Below the pieces are notes generated by a model. It ran no database searches and was not told the DNA's origin. It was given only the letters and a program-made list of their open reading frames with translations. Shown piece by piece: positions 6,658 to 16,585 of a stretch of 64,000 nucleotides of DNA. The first letter of the stretch is position 1, and the number at the start of each line of letters is the position of its first letter. The position numbers and the translations under genes are program-made. Source of the DNA: Rothia santali (GTDB taxonomy: Bacteria > Actinomycetota > Actinomycetes > Actinomycetales > Micrococcaceae); assembly GCF_024199905.1 (NCBI RefSeq), contig NZ_JANAFB010000011.1:1-64000 (forward strand). Reading direction: 5' to 3'.

Positions 6658-8112
6658 GTGGCAACCACGGACGAGAAGAACGGCGGCGGGGCGCACGCGG
6701 AGGGCAAGCTCTGGGGCGGCCGGTTCACCGGCTCCAGCGCCCCCGCCCTCGAGCGGCTCTCCCGCTCGCCGGAGCGGTATTTCACCCTGGTCCCGGAGGA
6801 CGTGACGGGATCCCTGGCCCACGCCGGCGAGCTCGAGCGTGCGGGCCTGATCACCGCCGAGGAGCGCGAGCGCATCGCCGCGGCCTTCGAGCAGCTCGCG
6901 GCCGACCACCGCTCGGGCGCCATCAGCCCCCAGCCGCAGGACGAGGACGTCCACGGCTACCTCGAGCGCGAGCTGATCCAGCGCCTCGGCCCCCTGGGCG
7001 GCAAGATCCGCGCCGGCCGCTCCCGCAACGACCAGACCGCCAACGACCTCCGCCTGCACCTGCGCCGGGTGATCCCCGAGATCGCGGCCGGCGTCGAGGA
7101 CCTGGCCGAGGCCCTGCTGGAGCGCTCCCGCGACGTCGAGGGCTTCGTCGCCCCCGGGTTCACGCACCTGCAGAACGCCCAGCCGATCCTGTTCTCCCAG
7201 CAGCTGCTGGCCCACGCCTTCCCGCTGACCCGGGACCTCGCCCGCCTCGAGAACGCCCGCCTCGCCTGCATGAGCTCGCCGCTGGGCGCCGCCGCGATGG
7301 CCGGCTCCACCCTGGCCGGGGACCAGCGGGCCATGGCCGCGGACATGGGGTACGCCGACGTCGTGCAGAACTCCATCGACGCGGTCTCCAGCCGGGACCA
7401 CGTCGTCGACTTCCTCTACGCCGGGGCCATGCTCGGCACCGACCTCTCCCGCCTGTGCGAGGAGGTCTGCCTCTGGTCCTCCCAGCAGTTCGGCTGGGCC
7501 CGGCTCGACGACGCTTGGTCCACCGGCTCCTCGATCATGCCGCAGAAGAAGAACCCGGACATCGCCGAGCTGGCCCGTGGCAAGACCGGCCGGCTCATCG
7601 CCAACCTCAGCGGCATGCTCGCGACCCTGAAGTCGCTGCCCTTCGCCTACAACCGCGACCTCTCCGAGGACAAGCACTACGTCCTGGACACCGCCGAGAC
7701 CCTCCGGACCGTCCTCCCGGCGCTGACCGGGCTGATCCGCACGGTCGGGTTCGACGCCGAGGCCATGCGCCGCCAGGCCGTCCAGGGCTTCACGCTCGCC
7801 ACCGAGATCGCCGACTGGCTCGCCGAGCAGGGCCTGCCCTTCAGCGAGGCGCACGACGTCGCCGGCCGCTCGGTGGTGCACTGTGAGACCCGCGGCATCG
7901 GGCTCGAGGACCTCACGGCCGAGGACCTCGCGGTGATCGACGAGCGGCTGACGCCCGAGGTCCTCGAGCGGATCTCGCTCGAGTCCGCGGTCTCCCGCCG
8001 CACCGGCGTCAACGGCACCTCCCCGGAGAGGATCCGCGACCAGCAGGCGGCGCTGGCCGCCCTCCTCGAAGCATCCCGCAGCGACTCCCAGAACGGCAGG
8101 TCCCCGCAATGA
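6658..8112 (+). CDS. Argininosuccinate lyase-family C-N lyase, probably catabolic paralogue
   Basis: The 484-residue protein is full length for the aspartase/fumarase/ArgH superfamily. Visible motifs are [27 protein letters not shown] and the signature [12 protein letters not shown]. These enzymes eliminate fumarate from N-succinyl-type substrates. Differences from ordinary ArgH include THLQN where ArgH usually has THLQR, and EDKHYVLD where it has EDKEP. The gene begins an operon with an amino-acid transporter and two deacetylases under a GntR repressor, with no arginine-biosynthesis neighbours, so I infer catabolism of a fumarate-releasing N-substituted aspartate. GTG 6658 is preferred because GAGAGGCGG precedes it; GTG 6643 is an alternative. 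Confidence 0.8.
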   Translation: MATTDEKNGGGAHAEGKLWGGRFTGSSAPALERLSRSPERYFTLVPEDVTGSLAHAGELERAGLITAEERERIAAAFEQLAADHRSGAISPQPQDEDVHGYLERELIQRLGPLGGKIRAGRSRNDQTANDLRLHLRRVIPEIAAGVEDLAEALLERSRDVEGFVAPGFTHLQNAQPILFSQQLLAHAFPLTRDLARLENARLACMSSPLGAAAMAGSTLAGDQRAMAADMGYADVVQNSIDAVSSRDHVVDFLYAGAMLGTDLSRLCEEVCLWSSQQFGWARLDDAWSTGSSIMPQKKNPDIAELARGKTGRLIANLSGMLATLKSLPFAYNRDLSEDKHYVLDTAETLRTVLPALTGLIRTVGFDAEAMRRQAVQGFTLATEIADWLAEQGLPFSEAHDVAGRSVVHCETRGIGLEDLTAEDLAVIDERLTPEVLERISLESAVSRRTGVNGTSPERIRDQQAALAALLEASRSDSQNGRSPQ

Positions 8113-9032
8113 GCACCGCCCCCACCGGAACGAGCACCGCCCCCATCGGGACGGACATGCAGTCCTACCGGGTCATCCGGAACAAGCACGTCGGCAGGTA
8201 CGTCGCAGCGGTGATCACCGCCCTCCTCCTGCTCTCCGTGGTCCTCTCCTTCGCCCGCGCGGACATCGACTGGGCCACGGTCGGGGAGTACCTGACCGCG
8301 AGGTCGATCCTCACCGGGTTCATGGTGACGATCTACCTGACGATCATCTCGATGGCCATCGGCATCGTGCTCGGCATCCTCATCGCCGTGATGCGCCTGG
8401 CCCACAACCCGGTGGTCAGCTGGATCGCCTGGCTGTACGTGTGGTTCTTCCGCGGGACGCCGGTCTACCTGCAGCTGCTGCTGTGGTTCAACATCGCCAT
8501 CGTCTTCCCGCGCTACGGGATCCCCGGGCTCTACGAGGGGCGCACGGTCGACATCGTGACCCCGCTGGTCGCGGCGATCCTGGGCCTGGGGCTCAACCAG
8601 GCCGCGTACACCTCCGAGGTGGTGCGCGGCGGCATCCTCTCCGTGGACCGCGGGCAGGACGAGGCGGCCAAGGCGCTCGGCCTGACGGGCCTGAGCTCGA
8701 TGCGCACCGTGGTGCTGCCGCAGGCCATGCGGGTCATCCTGCCGCCCATCGGCAACGAGACCATCGGCATGCTGAAGACGACGTCGCTCGCCTCCGCGAT
8801 CGGCGCGACCGAGATCCTCAACGAGGCCCAGCACATCTACCTGGTCAACAACCTCATCATCGAGCTGCTGATCGTCACCGCCATCTGGTACCTGCTGGCC
8901 GTCTCGGTCCTGTCGGTCGTCCAGTACTACATCGAGAAGCACTTCGGCCGGGGGCACGCGGCGCAGACCGCCGGCGTCGGCCTCTTCAACCGCATCCAGA
9001 CCATCCTCGGCACCTCCAGGAGGACCCCGTGA
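8109..9032 (+). CDS. Polar amino acid ABC transporter permease (HisM/GlnP type)
   Basis: The 307-residue membrane protein begins by an ATGA overlap with the lyase. It has several hydrophobic segments from about residue 30 on and the permease EAA loop ([23 protein letters not shown]... [16 protein letters not shown]), which contacts the ATPase. The family imports histidine, glutamine, glutamate, arginine or opines. The 22-residue hydrophilic start contains a short imperfect repeat ([14 protein letters not shown]). Only one permease gene is present, so it probably acts as a homodimer. Confidence 0.9.
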   Translation: MSTAPTGTSTAPIGTDMQSYRVIRNKHVGRYVAAVITALLLLSVVLSFARADIDWATVGEYLTARSILTGFMVTIYLTIISMAIGIVLGILIAVMRLAHNPVVSWIAWLYVWFFRGTPVYLQLLLWFNIAIVFPRYGIPGLYEGRTVDIVTPLVAAILGLGLNQAAYTSEVVRGGILSVDRGQDEAAKALGLTGLSSMRTVVLPQAMRVILPPIGNETIGMLKTTSLASAIGATEILNEAQHIYLVNNLIIELLIVTAIWYLLAVSVLSVVQYYIEKHFGRGHAAQTAGVGLFNRIQTILGTSRRTP

Positions 9033-9826
9033 CCACCACCGACTCCGCGACCACCACGGACCCGCTGGTCAGGCTCGAGAAGATCCGCAAGTCCTACGGG
9101 GCCAACGAGGTCCTGCGCGGCATCGACCTGGAGATCTCCGCCGGGGAGGTGGTCTGCATCCTGGGCCCCTCCGGCTCCGGGAAGTCGACCCTGCTGCGGT
9201 GCATCAACTACATCGAGAAGCCGACCTCCGGGTTCGTGATCGTCGACGACCAGGTCATCGGCTTCCGGAAGTCCCCCCGGTCCCACGGCGCCCTCCGGGA
9301 GCTGAAGGACCAGGAGGTGGCCCGCCAGCGCCGGGCCATGGGCATGGTCTTCCAACGCTTCAACCTCTTCCCGCACATGACCGTGCAGGAGAACATCACC
9401 CACGCGCCGCGGCTGGTCAAGCGGGTCGCAACGAAGAAGGCCCGGGAGCGGGCGCTGGAGCTGCTGGGGACCGTGGGCCTGCGGGACCGCGCCGGGGCGT
9501 ACCCGGGGCAGCTCTCCGGCGGGCAGCAGCAGCGCGTGGCGATCGCGCGGGCCCTGGCCATGGACCCTGCCCTCATGCTCTTCGACGAGCCGACCTCCGC
9601 GCTCGACCCGGAGCTGGTGGGCGACGTCCTGGAGGTCATGAAGGACCTGGCCCGGCAGGGGCTGACCATGATCGTGGTGACCCACGAGATCGGCTTCGCC
9701 CGCGAGGTGGCCGACCGGGTGGTCTTCATGGACAACGGGGAGATCATCGAGCAGGGCCCGCCCCGCGAGGTCATCGACGCCCCGCAGCACGAGCGCACCC
9801 GGGCCTTCCTGTCCCGGGTGCTGTGA
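9029..9826 (+). CDS. Polar amino acid ABC transporter ATP-binding protein
   Basis: GTG 9029 overlaps the permease stop (GTGA) and is preceded by CCAGGAGGA. The 265-residue ATPase shows Walker A (GPSGSGKST), Q-loop ([12 protein letters not shown]), signature (LSGGQQQR), Walker B ([12 protein letters not shown]) and switch His (VTHE), typical of the GlnQ/HisP group. It carries a short insertion ([16 protein letters not shown]) before the Q-loop, as in some HisP/OccP relatives. It energises uptake with the permease and the lipoprotein encoded next. Confidence 0.92.
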   Translation: MTTTDSATTTDPLVRLEKIRKSYGANEVLRGIDLEISAGEVVCILGPSGSGKSTLLRCINYIEKPTSGFVIVDDQVIGFRKSPRSHGALRELKDQEVARQRRAMGMVFQRFNLFPHMTVQENITHAPRLVKRVATKKARERALELLGTVGLRDRAGAYPGQLSGGQQQRVAIARALAMDPALMLFDEPTSALDPELVGDVLEVMKDLARQGLTMIVVTHEIGFAREVADRVVFMDNGEIIEQGPPREVIDAPQHERTRAFLSRVL

Positions 9827-9836
9827 GGAGCCGATC

Positions 9837-10754
9837 ATGACGACGCATTCCCGACGCCCCGGACCGCCCCGACGCCCCGGACGGCTCCGGCGCCCCGGCC
9901 CGTCCCGGCGCCCCCGGCTCGGCGGCCTGCTCGCCCTCGCCGCCTCCCTGCTGCTGGTGCTGACCGGCTGCATCCCGGCCTCCGACGTCGACCGCAGCCA
10001 GAAGACCGTGATCCCCGGGACCCTGATCGTGGGCATGTCCCCCGACTTCCCGCCCATGGAGTACCGCAACGACGACAACGAGCTGGTGGGGGCCGACGTC
10101 GAGCTGGTCCGCGAGGCCGGCCGGCGGATGGGCATGGAGGTCCAGTTCGAGGAGCAGAAGTTCGACCAGCTGATCACCTCGGTGCGCACCGACCGCGTGG
10201 ACGTGGTGTTCTCCGGGATGTCGGACACCCCCGTCCGGCAGAAGACCGTGGACTTCATCGACTACTACCAGTCGGTGGGCCAGTTCTACACGCTGCCCGA
10301 GAACGCCGGGAGGTTCCAGGAGCCGGCCGACATCTGCGGCCAGCCGGTCTCGGTCAGCACCAAGACCGACTACTACACCTCGCTGCTGGACTACAACGAG
10401 GACGTCTGCCAAGCCAATGGGCTGCCGGACATCAGCATCGTGGCCACGGACTCGGGCGCCGCCGCGCGCCTGCAGCTGGACCAGGGCCGCTCGATCGCGG
10501 CCGTGCAGGGCCGGGAGAACCTCGCGTACTTCGCGACCACCGAGCCCGGCAAGTACCAGGTGGTCCTGTCCGACCTCACCGCGCTGCCCTTCGGCGCCGC
10601 GGTGCGCAAGGACAACACGGAGCTCTCGGAGGCCATCCGCCAGGCGTTCCAGGACATGTACGACGACGGCACGATGGTCCGGATCCTCGAGAAGTACGGG
10701 GTCTCCTCCGGCGCGCGGGCGCCCGAGATCAACGGGGTGAAGGGTGAGGAGTGA
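9837..10754 (+). CDS. Substrate-binding lipoprotein of the polar amino acid ABC transporter
   Basis: GAGGAG precedes the ATG. The 305-residue protein has an unusually Arg/Pro-rich start (residues 6-27), a hydrophobic segment and a lipobox LTGC (Cys45). A family 3 solute-binding domain follows (GTLIVGMSPDFPPMEYRNDDNELVG is split over residues ~60-84; also FDQLITSVRTDRVDVVFSGMSDT). It should bind the operon's substrate outside the membrane. The basic binding-loop Arg usual for amino-acid carboxylates is not obvious by eye. The 3' end overlaps the next gene by 11 bases. Confidence 0.88.
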   Translation: MTTHSRRPGPPRRPGRLRRPGPSRRPRLGGLLALAASLLLVLTGCIPASDVDRSQKTVIPGTLIVGMSPDFPPMEYRNDDNELVGADVELVREAGRRMGMEVQFEEQKFDQLITSVRTDRVDVVFSGMSDTPVRQKTVDFIDYYQSVGQFYTLPENAGRFQEPADICGQPVSVSTKTDYYTSLLDYNEDVCQANGLPDISIVATDSGAAARLQLDQGRSIAAVQGRENLAYFATTEPGKYQVVLSDLTALPFGAAVRKDNTELSEAIRQAFQDMYDDGTMVRILEKYGVSSGARAPEINGVKGEE

Positions 10755-11643
10755 GGCGGCGGCGCCGGAGCGCGACGACTCGTCATCGCCGGTGACGAGT
10801 CGTCAGGCGGGCGGGGCGGCGTCGGCCCCCGGCGCCGTCGTCCTCTGCTTCGACCTGGACGGGCCCTCCGGGGACGCGCTGGTCTCCGGGGCGCTGTGGG
10901 ACAAGCCCGGCTTCTTCTGCCAGGGCGCCTACGGCCCGCACCGGGCGGTGCCGCGCATCCTGGAGATCCTGCGGGAGCTGGGCCTCCGGGCCACGTTCTT
11001 CACCCCCGGCTGGGTGGTGCGGACCTGGCCGGAGCTGTGCGTGCGCATCCGCGAGGCCGGGCACGAGGTGTCCGGGCACGGGGACCTGCACGAGCAGTTC
11101 TTCGGCCGCCCGGTCGAGGAGCAGCGGGCGGTCCTGGAGTCCGCCCAGGAGTCCTTCGCCTCGGTCCTGGGGGAGCGCGCGGCGGGCTTCCGGGCGCCGT
11201 CGGGCGACTACGACCCCGCGACCCCGCAGCTGCTGGTCGAGGCCGGGTACGCGTACTCGAGCTCGCTGCGCAGCGGCGACCGGCCCTTCCTGCGCCGGGA
11301 CGTGCCGCTGGTGGAGCTCCCCGCCAAGTCGATGTTCGACGACTACGCCTACTTCGCCTACCACCGCGCGCCGGACTTCCCGCGGGGCCTGGACCGGGTG
11401 GCCTCCTACCGGACGACCTTCGACACCTGGTCCCTGGAGGCCCGCGCCGCGGCGGCGGAGGGGCTGACGGTGTCCACCATCTGGCACCCCAAGGTCATCG
11501 GCACGCCCGGCCGGCTGATCGAGATGGAGCGGTTCCTGACGGGGCTGCTGGAGGAGGGGGCCGTCCGGTTCAGGACGGCCCACGACGTCGCGCGGGAGTG
11601 CCTCGCGCGGGAATCCGGGAGGAGCGAGCATGCGGTGGCCTGA
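10744..11643 (+). CDS. Polysaccharide deacetylase-family (PuuE-like) hydrolase 1
   Basis: The 299-residue protein has the NodB/CE4 fold as found in PuuE-type allantoinases. It shows the DxD-like metal motif in CFDLDGP, ATFFTPGWVV, the His motif EVSGHGDLHEQF, GFRAPSGDYDP and a late IWHPKVIGTPGR. It lacks a signal peptide, so it is cytoplasmic and unlikely to act on cell-wall sugar. Cytoplasmic members hydrolyse C-N bonds in amides or ureides. GTG 10744 overlaps the lipoprotein gene. The first ~33 residues are poorly conserved in appearance, so a later start is possible. Confidence 0.82.
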   Translation: MRSEAAAPERDDSSSPVTSRQAGGAASAPGAVVLCFDLDGPSGDALVSGALWDKPGFFCQGAYGPHRAVPRILEILRELGLRATFFTPGWVVRTWPELCVRIREAGHEVSGHGDLHEQFFGRPVEEQRAVLESAQESFASVLGERAAGFRAPSGDYDPATPQLLVEAGYAYSSSLRSGDRPFLRRDVPLVELPAKSMFDDYAYFAYHRAPDFPRGLDRVASYRTTFDTWSLEARAAAAEGLTVSTIWHPKVIGTPGRLIEMERFLTGLLEEGAVRFRTAHDVARECLARESGRSEHAVA

Positions 11644-12562
11644 GGGGAGGGCCTGCGGGGTCCTCGTGACGGTGGACCTGGACGGCGACGCGCCGTTCCG
11701 CGCCGCCGCCCCGGAGAACGCGGGCCGGGAGAAGTCCCGCTCGGTGGGGCGGTACGGCCTGGAGGAGGGCGCGGCGCGGCTGCTGCGGGTGCTTGACGAC
11801 GTCGGGCTCGCCGCGGACTGGTTCGTCCCGGGCCTGACCACGCGGGAGAACCCCGGGTTGATCCGCGAGATCGCGGCCCGGGGGCACGCGCTGTCCTCCC
11901 ACGGGGACCTGCACCTTGACTTCAACGGCCTGACGCTGGAGGAGCAGATGGCGGAGATCCTCGGCGGGCGGGCCGCGCTGGAGGAGGCGCTGGGCGGGCC
12001 GGGCGGCGGCGGGGGTGCCGCCTCGGGCGTCGCATCGCCGGCGCTCGACGCCGCCCCGCCCGCCCTCGGCGCGGGCTTCCGGGTCCCCTCGGGCGAGTGG
12101 GCCCCCGGGTTCCCCGAGGCCGCGCTCGCGGAGGGCTTCCGCTGGAGCTCCTCCCTGCCCGCCGACGAGCGGCCGTTCCGCTGCGGCGTCGGCGGCCTGG
12201 TGGAGATCCCGTTCCGGTACGAGCTGGAGGACCACCAGTACCTCGGCTACAACCTGGACCCGCCCTTCCCGCCGGGGCAGTCGCGGATCGCCCCGATCGA
12301 GACCGTGCGGGAGAACTGGGAGCTGGAGTACCGCGGCGCGGTCCGCTACGGCACCCTGTTCCACCTGCGCCTCAGCGCGGAGCTGATGGGCACCCCGGGC
12401 CGCGCGGCCTTCCTGCGGGACTTCCTGCTGAGGATTCGGGAGGACGACGCCGCGTGGCTCGGCACCTGCGGGTCGATGGCCGCGTGGTGCGAGGGGCTGG
12501 AGCCGGAGGCGGACCACCCGTACGGGATGTTCGCGCGGCTGCGGGCGGCCGAGAGGGCGTGA
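11630..12562 (+). CDS. Polysaccharide deacetylase-family (PuuE-like) hydrolase 2
   Basis: A diverged paralogue of the preceding gene, starting at ATG 11630 with a 14-base overlap and preceded by GGAGGAGCGAGC. Motifs are LVTVDLDGD, ADWFVPGLTTR, ALSSHGDLHLDF, GFRVPSGEWAP and LFHLRLSAELMGTPGR. A Gly/Ala-rich insertion (about residues 122-145) interrupts the middle. No signal peptide is present. Two paralogues in one operon suggest a heteromer or two successive hydrolyses of one substrate; in the second protein the late IWHPKVIGTPGR motif has become HLRLSAELMGTPGR, so one copy may have lost activity. Confidence 0.8.
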   Translation: MRWPEGRACGVLVTVDLDGDAPFRAAAPENAGREKSRSVGRYGLEEGAARLLRVLDDVGLAADWFVPGLTTRENPGLIREIAARGHALSSHGDLHLDFNGLTLEEQMAEILGGRAALEEALGGPGGGGGAASGVASPALDAAPPALGAGFRVPSGEWAPGFPEAALAEGFRWSSSLPADERPFRCGVGGLVEIPFRYELEDHQYLGYNLDPPFPPGQSRIAPIETVRENWELEYRGAVRYGTLFHLRLSAELMGTPGRAAFLRDFLLRIREDDAAWLGTCGSMAAWCEGLEPEADHPYGMFARLRAAERA

Positions 12563-12636
12563 GGGGCTGAGCGGTGGGTCGGGCACGAGGGGGTAGGGCG
12601 CTGGTGCCGGGCTCGCGCGAGGAAGCGGGGGGCACC

Positions 12637-13248
12637 TCAGCCCGCTGCGGCAGGTGAAGCGGGCGGCGCACCGCCGCCCTGCGCATGCTCCGAGCGGAGG
12701 ATCGGCCGGTCGCCCCGGGGGCCGTACAGGTGCAGGATCTCCACGGTCTCCCCGTCGGGGGGCCCGAACCAGTGCGGGACGGTGGACTCGAAGCGGGCCA
12801 CCTCGCCGGGCCCGAGCCGGTGCTCCTCCTCGCCGAGCAGCAGCCGCAGCCGTCCGGCCAGCACGTAGATCCAGGCGTGGCCCGCGTGCGAGACGAGCTT
12901 CGGCTCCCGCGGCCCGAGCACGTGCTTGAACGCGTGCAGGCGTCCGGGGAACCGGGTGAGTGGCACGGCCACCCCGCCGCCGGCCAGCGCGTAGGGCTGG
13001 AGGTGGACCCGGGGGTCGCCGACGTCGGGCGCCTCCACCAGGCTGCCGAGGGCCACCCGGTAGACCTTGGCCAGGGGGATCAGGACGTCGAGGGTGGGCT
13101 GGCGGGCCCCGGTCTCGACGCGCGAGAGCAGGCTGACCGAGAGCCCCGACTCCGCGGAGACCGCCGCGAGGGTCAGGCCGCGCGCCGTGCGTAGCGACCG
13201 CAGGCGCGGTCCGATGGCCGCGAGAATCCCGGCGGTGTCAGCATCCAT
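12637..13248 (-). CDS. XRE-family regulator with C-terminal cupin domain
   Basis: The start is taken at the ATG at 13248, just inside a palindrome, giving 203 residues. A helix-turn-helix spans about residues 10-65 (LRSLRTARGLTLAAVSAESGLSVSLLSRVE is the region). The C-terminal half is a cupin (HAGHAWIYVLAGRLRLLLGEEEHRLGPGE... FESTVPHWFG). Such regulators sense small metabolites. It is divergent from the oxidoreductase at 13420 and ends 74 bases from the convergent deacetylase operon, so the oxidoreductase is the likely target. Confidence 0.88.
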   Translation of the reverse strand: MDADTAGILAAIGPRLRSLRTARGLTLAAVSAESGLSVSLLSRVETGARQPTLDVLIPLAKVYRVALGSLVEAPDVGDPRVHLQPYALAGGGVAVPLTRFPGRLHAFKHVLGPREPKLVSHAGHAWIYVLAGRLRLLLGEEEHRLGPGEVARFESTVPHWFGPPDGETVEILHLYGPRGDRPILRSEHAQGGGAPPASPAAAG

Positions 13249-13257
13249 GCCGCCATT

Positions 13258-13274
13258 GTTGCAGTTTCCGCAAC
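13258..13274. promoter_or_regulatory. Palindromic operator GTTGC-N7-GCAAC
   Basis: Arms GTTGC (13258-13262) and GCAAC (13270-13274) lie 10 bases upstream of the XRE-cupin start and about 145 bases upstream of the divergent gene. Position and symmetry suggest the regulator's own site. Confidence 0.6.
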
Positions 13275-13419
13275 ATCGCTCGGTGAACCCGGCCACCGGC
13301 ATCGACGATGGGTGGGCGGCCGGCGCCGCTCACGAGGGCGCGCCGTTCCCGGCCCCGCCCTCGTCCCGACGCATCGGACGGGGCGCGGATTACGTCAGCC
13401 TCCACGGAAGGACCACATC

Positions 13420-14358
13420 ATGAGAACGCTCCTCTTGGGCGCCCGGGGCGCGGTGGGATCCGTGATCCGGCGCGAGCTCGAACACCGCGGGCACCGCGTC
13501 ACCGCCGCCGGCCGCAGCGCCCCCGGCGGAGCCGCCATCGACCTGCACGCCGGTCTGGCGCCCCTCGCCCGCGCCGCCGCGGGGCACGATGTCGTCGTCA
13601 ACGCCTCGGGCGTCGAGCGTCCCGAGGTGGCCGAGGCCGTGGGCCCGACGCCGCTGGTCGAGATCTCGGCCACCGGCTCGTACCTGGACCGGCTCCGCGG
13701 GCGGGCGCGCGGCCCGGTCCTCCTGGGCGCCGGGTTGGTGCCTGGCCTGAGCACGCTCCTGGTCTCCGCGCTGGACTCCCGCCCGGGCGACGACGTCGAC
13801 GTCCTGGTCATGCTGGGCACCGGCGAGCGGCACGGCCCGGCGGCGGTGGCCTGGACCGCCGGGCTGGTCGGCGCGGAGATCCACCGCCCGCCGGAGGGCG
13901 CCCCGATCCGGAACTTCCGGCAGGGCGTCCGGGAGGTCGGCCCCGACGGGCGCTCCCGCCGCTACCTGCGCGCCGACTTCCCCGACCACGTCCTCCTCGG
14001 CCCCTCCCGCGACGTGGCGATCCGCTCCTACCTCACGCTCGGCTCCGCCGCGATGACCGCCGCCCTCGGCGGGATCGCGCGCGTGCCGGCGCTGCGGGGC
14101 GCGCTGGCCCGGAGCCCCCACCTCGGGTCCGAGGCGTGGCACGTCGTCGCCCGCAATCGACGCACCGGTGAGCGGCGCGAGGCGACGGGCTCCGGCCAGT
14201 CCGAGGCGACGGGCCGGCTGACCGCGCTGGCCGCTGTCCGGGTGGTCGAGCGGCCGGGGCGCGGGGTGGCGACCATGGCCGACGTCGTCGGCCTGGACGA
14301 GGCCCTGGACTGCCTCCGGCCGCTGCCCGCCCCCGCAGCCGACACCGGGGAGGGGTGA
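13420..14358 (+). CDS. Saccharopine dehydrogenase-like NAD(P)-binding oxidoreductase
   Basis: GGAAGGA stands 8 bases before ATG 13420; the frame extends upstream without features. The 312-residue product begins with a Rossmann loop (LLLGARGAVGSVI) followed by HDVVVNASGVERP and LVEISATGSYLD, as in saccharopine dehydrogenase-like proteins (COG1748 type) that reduce imines or serve unknown roles. The second half does not show a recognised catalytic motif. No lysine-pathway genes are adjacent. Control by the divergent XRE-cupin protein is likely. Confidence 0.7.
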   Translation: MRTLLLGARGAVGSVIRRELEHRGHRVTAAGRSAPGGAAIDLHAGLAPLARAAAGHDVVVNASGVERPEVAEAVGPTPLVEISATGSYLDRLRGRARGPVLLGAGLVPGLSTLLVSALDSRPGDDVDVLVMLGTGERHGPAAVAWTAGLVGAEIHRPPEGAPIRNFRQGVREVGPDGRSRRYLRADFPDHVLLGPSRDVAIRSYLTLGSAAMTAALGGIARVPALRGALARSPHLGSEAWHVVARNRRTGERREATGSGQSEATGRLTALAAVRVVERPGRGVATMADVVGLDEALDCLRPLPAPAADTGEG

Positions 14359-14413
14359 CCGGCGGTCGTCTTCCGTGGCGCTGGACGCCGTGCTGGAAGG
14401 GGTGCCCGGCGCC

Positions 14414-14680
14414 CTACTTCTCGTAGCCGATGTTGCCGGCGAACACCTGCGAGGAGGAGCTCCACCAGCACCCGTAGTAGTACGTGACCCGGTAGCCCTG
14501 GCCGCGGACCGCGGCGGCGAAGTCCCGCATCTTCCGGTCGCAGGAGATCGGGTCGGACGAGGTGATCCTCTTGCCGTAGTACGTGGCCTCCGCCGGCGGC
14601 GCCGCCGCGACCGCGGTGCCCAGCACCAGGCCCGCCGAGAGCAGGGCGGTCGTGCCGATCTGCGCGAGTCTGTTCCTCAT
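14414..14680 (-). CDS. Small secreted protein of unknown function
   Basis: The 88-residue product has a clear signal peptide (MRNRLAQIGTTALLSAGLVL..., likely cut after PAEA) and a mature part of about 55 residues with two cysteines (DPISCDRK and YYGCWWSS), possibly one disulfide, plus many Tyr/Trp/Ser. AGGAGACGC precedes the ATG. I do not recognise the family; the form resembles small bacteriocin-like or enzyme-inhibitor proteins, but that is only shape. Confidence 0.65.
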   Translation of the reverse strand: MRNRLAQIGTTALLSAGLVLGTAVAAAPPAEATYYGKRITSSDPISCDRKMRDFAAAVRGQGYRVTYYYGCWWSSSSQVFAGNIGYEK

Positions 14681-14755
14681 GTGCGTCTCCTCAGTGCTCG
14701 GTCGGTGCGGTGAGTCCGGGAATGCGGCAAGTGCGCGGTGTGAATGGTGTTAAAC

Positions 14756-14974
14756 CTAGCCGTGGTCCCGCTCGCTGTCACCGGGTCGTGGGCCCGTCCG
14801 GGGCGGTATCAGCAGCTTCGTGACGAGGAGCGCCGCCATGATCGCGAGGGCCCACCGGATCACCGTTGGCAGGTCCGTGAAGCTTCCGACCACGACGTTC
14901 ACGACGAACGCGCACAGGGTGCTGATGACGACGACCAGAGCCGGGGGAAGGGTTCGAGCGGGATGCGATGCCAT
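14756..14974 (-). CDS. Small membrane protein, unknown
   Basis: A 72-residue open frame with two hydrophobic segments (VVVISTLCAFVVNVVVG and WALAIMAALLVTKLLI) and a charged C-terminus (RPGDSERDHG). The start context is weak. The helix pattern and the absence of a competing gene on either strand support it; no family is recognised. Confidence 0.45.
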   Translation of the reverse strand: MASHPARTLPPALVVVISTLCAFVVNVVVGSFTDLPTVIRWALAIMAALLVTKLLIPPRTGPRPGDSERDHG

Positions 14975-15079
14975 GCCTCGACTGTGTCACTGCACTCGTG
15001 TCCGGGCCCAACCCGTGGCGGAGGATGAAGCCGGGCGGGTCGCCATCGCCTCCGTCGTGGACCCCAGCTCGCGGGCCGG

Positions 15080-16585
15080 TCAGACGTCCCGCGCGGCCCG
15101 GCTGCGCACCCGCCGGTAGGCGACGATGAGCAGGACGGCGCCCATCAGCCCGTACAGCACCCAGGTGATGGGGCTGGCGACGAGGACGCCCGCGTCGCCG
15201 CCGGAGGACAGCAGCGCGTTGCGCAGGCTCGTCTCCGCCAGCGGCCCCAGGATCACCCCGATCATGACCGGCGCCAGGGGGAAGTCGAAGCGCCTCATCA
15301 GGAAGCCCACGACGCCGATCCCCAGGACCAGCAGCAGATCGGACAGGGCCGCGGAGGTCGCGTAGACCCCCAGGGCGCAGAAGACCGTGATGCCCGCGTA
15401 GAGGAAGCGGCGGGGGATGAGCAGCAGCTTGGCCCACAGCGGGGCCAGCGGGAGGTTGAGGATCAGCAGGACCACCAGCCCGATGAACAGCGAGGCGAGC
15501 AGCACCCACACGAGATCGGCGTTGCGCTCGAACAGCAGCGGCCCGGGCTGCATGCCGTACTGCTGGAAGGCGGCGAGCATGATCGCCGCGGTGGCCGACG
15601 TCGGCAGCCCCATCGCCAGCAGCGCCCCCATGGCCGTGCCCGCGGTGGCGTTCCCCGCGGCCTCGGGACCCGCGACGCCGCGGATCGCTCCCCGTCCGAA
15701 CGCCGGCTGGCGGCGTCGCCGATCCAGCTGACGCTCCGTCCCGTAGGCCATGAAGGTCGGGACCTCGGCGCCGCCGACCGGGATCACCCCGAAGGGGACG
15801 CCGATCCCGGCGCCGCGCAGCCAGGCCGGGAAGGCCTCGCGGAACTCGCGACGGGTCAGGAACGGGCGCCCGGTCATGGCCTTGCTGGCCGTCGGGGGTG
15901 CCTCGCGTCGCTTGAACACCACGTTGAAGACCTCGCCCAGCGCCAGGACGCCGACCGTGATCACGATGATGCTGATCCCGTCGAACAGCTGCGGCACCTG
16001 GGAGGTGAAGCGCTGGGTCCCGGAGATCCCGTCGATCCCCACCACGGCGAGGATCAGGCCGATGATCAGCGAGCCGAGGCCCCTGAGCACCGAGTCGGAG
16101 ACCACCGAGGCCGAGGCGAGGAACGCGAAGATGGCCAGCGCGAAGTACTCGGCCGGGCCGAAGAGGATGGCCACCTCTGCCAGGACCGGGGCGAAGAAGA
16201 CCACCAGGGTCGTCGCGATGAGGCCCCCGATGAAGGCCCCGATCGCCGAGGTGGCCAGCGCCTGCGGCGCACGGCCACTCTGCGCCATGCGGTGGCCTTC
16301 GAACGACGTCGCGATGGCCGTCGACCCGCCGGGGGTGTTCACCAGGATCGCCATGGTCGAGTCCCCGAAGAGGCCGCCGAAGTAGACCCCGGCGAACATG
16401 ATGAACGCACCGGTCGGATCCAGGCTGAACGTGACCGGCAGGAGCAGCGCCACCGCCATCGCGGAGCCGAGGCCGGGCAGGACGCCGACCGCGGTGCCCA
16501 GCAGCGCGCCGAGCACGACCCACAGCAGGTTGATCGGGGAGAACGCGCCCGCGAACCCCTCGCCGAGCAGAGACAGGGATTCCAT
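15080..16585 (-). CDS. tctA: Tripartite tricarboxylate transporter large permease TctA
   Basis: The 501-residue membrane protein starts at the ATG overlapping the tctB stop (TGATG). Family motifs are [42 protein letters not shown] and [16 protein letters not shown]. TctA forms the main channel of solute-binding-protein-dependent secondary transporters for citrate and other carboxylates. It is the last gene of tctC-tctB-tctA. One stretch ([12 protein letters not shown], near 310-320) is unusually basic for the TctA loop. Confidence 0.92.
   Translation of the reverse strand: MESLSLLGEGFAGAFSPINLLWVVLGALLGTAVGVLPGLGSAMAVALLLPVTFSLDPTGAFIMFAGVYFGGLFGDSTMAILVNTPGGSTAIATSFEGHRMAQSGRAPQALATSAIGAFIGGLIATTLVVFFAPVLAEVAILFGPAEYFALAIFAFLASASVVSDSVLRGLGSLIIGLILAVVGIDGISGTQRFTSQVPQLFDGISIIVITVGVLALGEVFNVVFKRREAPPTASKAMTGRPFLTRREFREAFPAWLRGAGIGVPFGVIPVGGAEVPTFMAYGTERQLDRRRRQPAFGRGAIRGVAGPEAAGNATAGTAMGALLAMGLPTSATAAIMLAAFQQYGMQPGPLLFERNADLVWVLLASLFIGLVVLLILNLPLAPLWAKLLLIPRRFLYAGITVFCALGVYATSAALSDLLLVLGIGVVGFLMRRFDFPLAPVMIGVILGPLAETSLRNALLSSGGDAGVLVASPITWVLYGLMGAVLLIVAYRRVRSRAARDV

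Noticed and set aside
6643-8112. ArgH-like gene as the arginine-biosynthesis enzyme
   Set aside because: No argG or other arg gene nearby, it is in a transporter-deacetylase operon, and two normally conserved ArgH segments differ.
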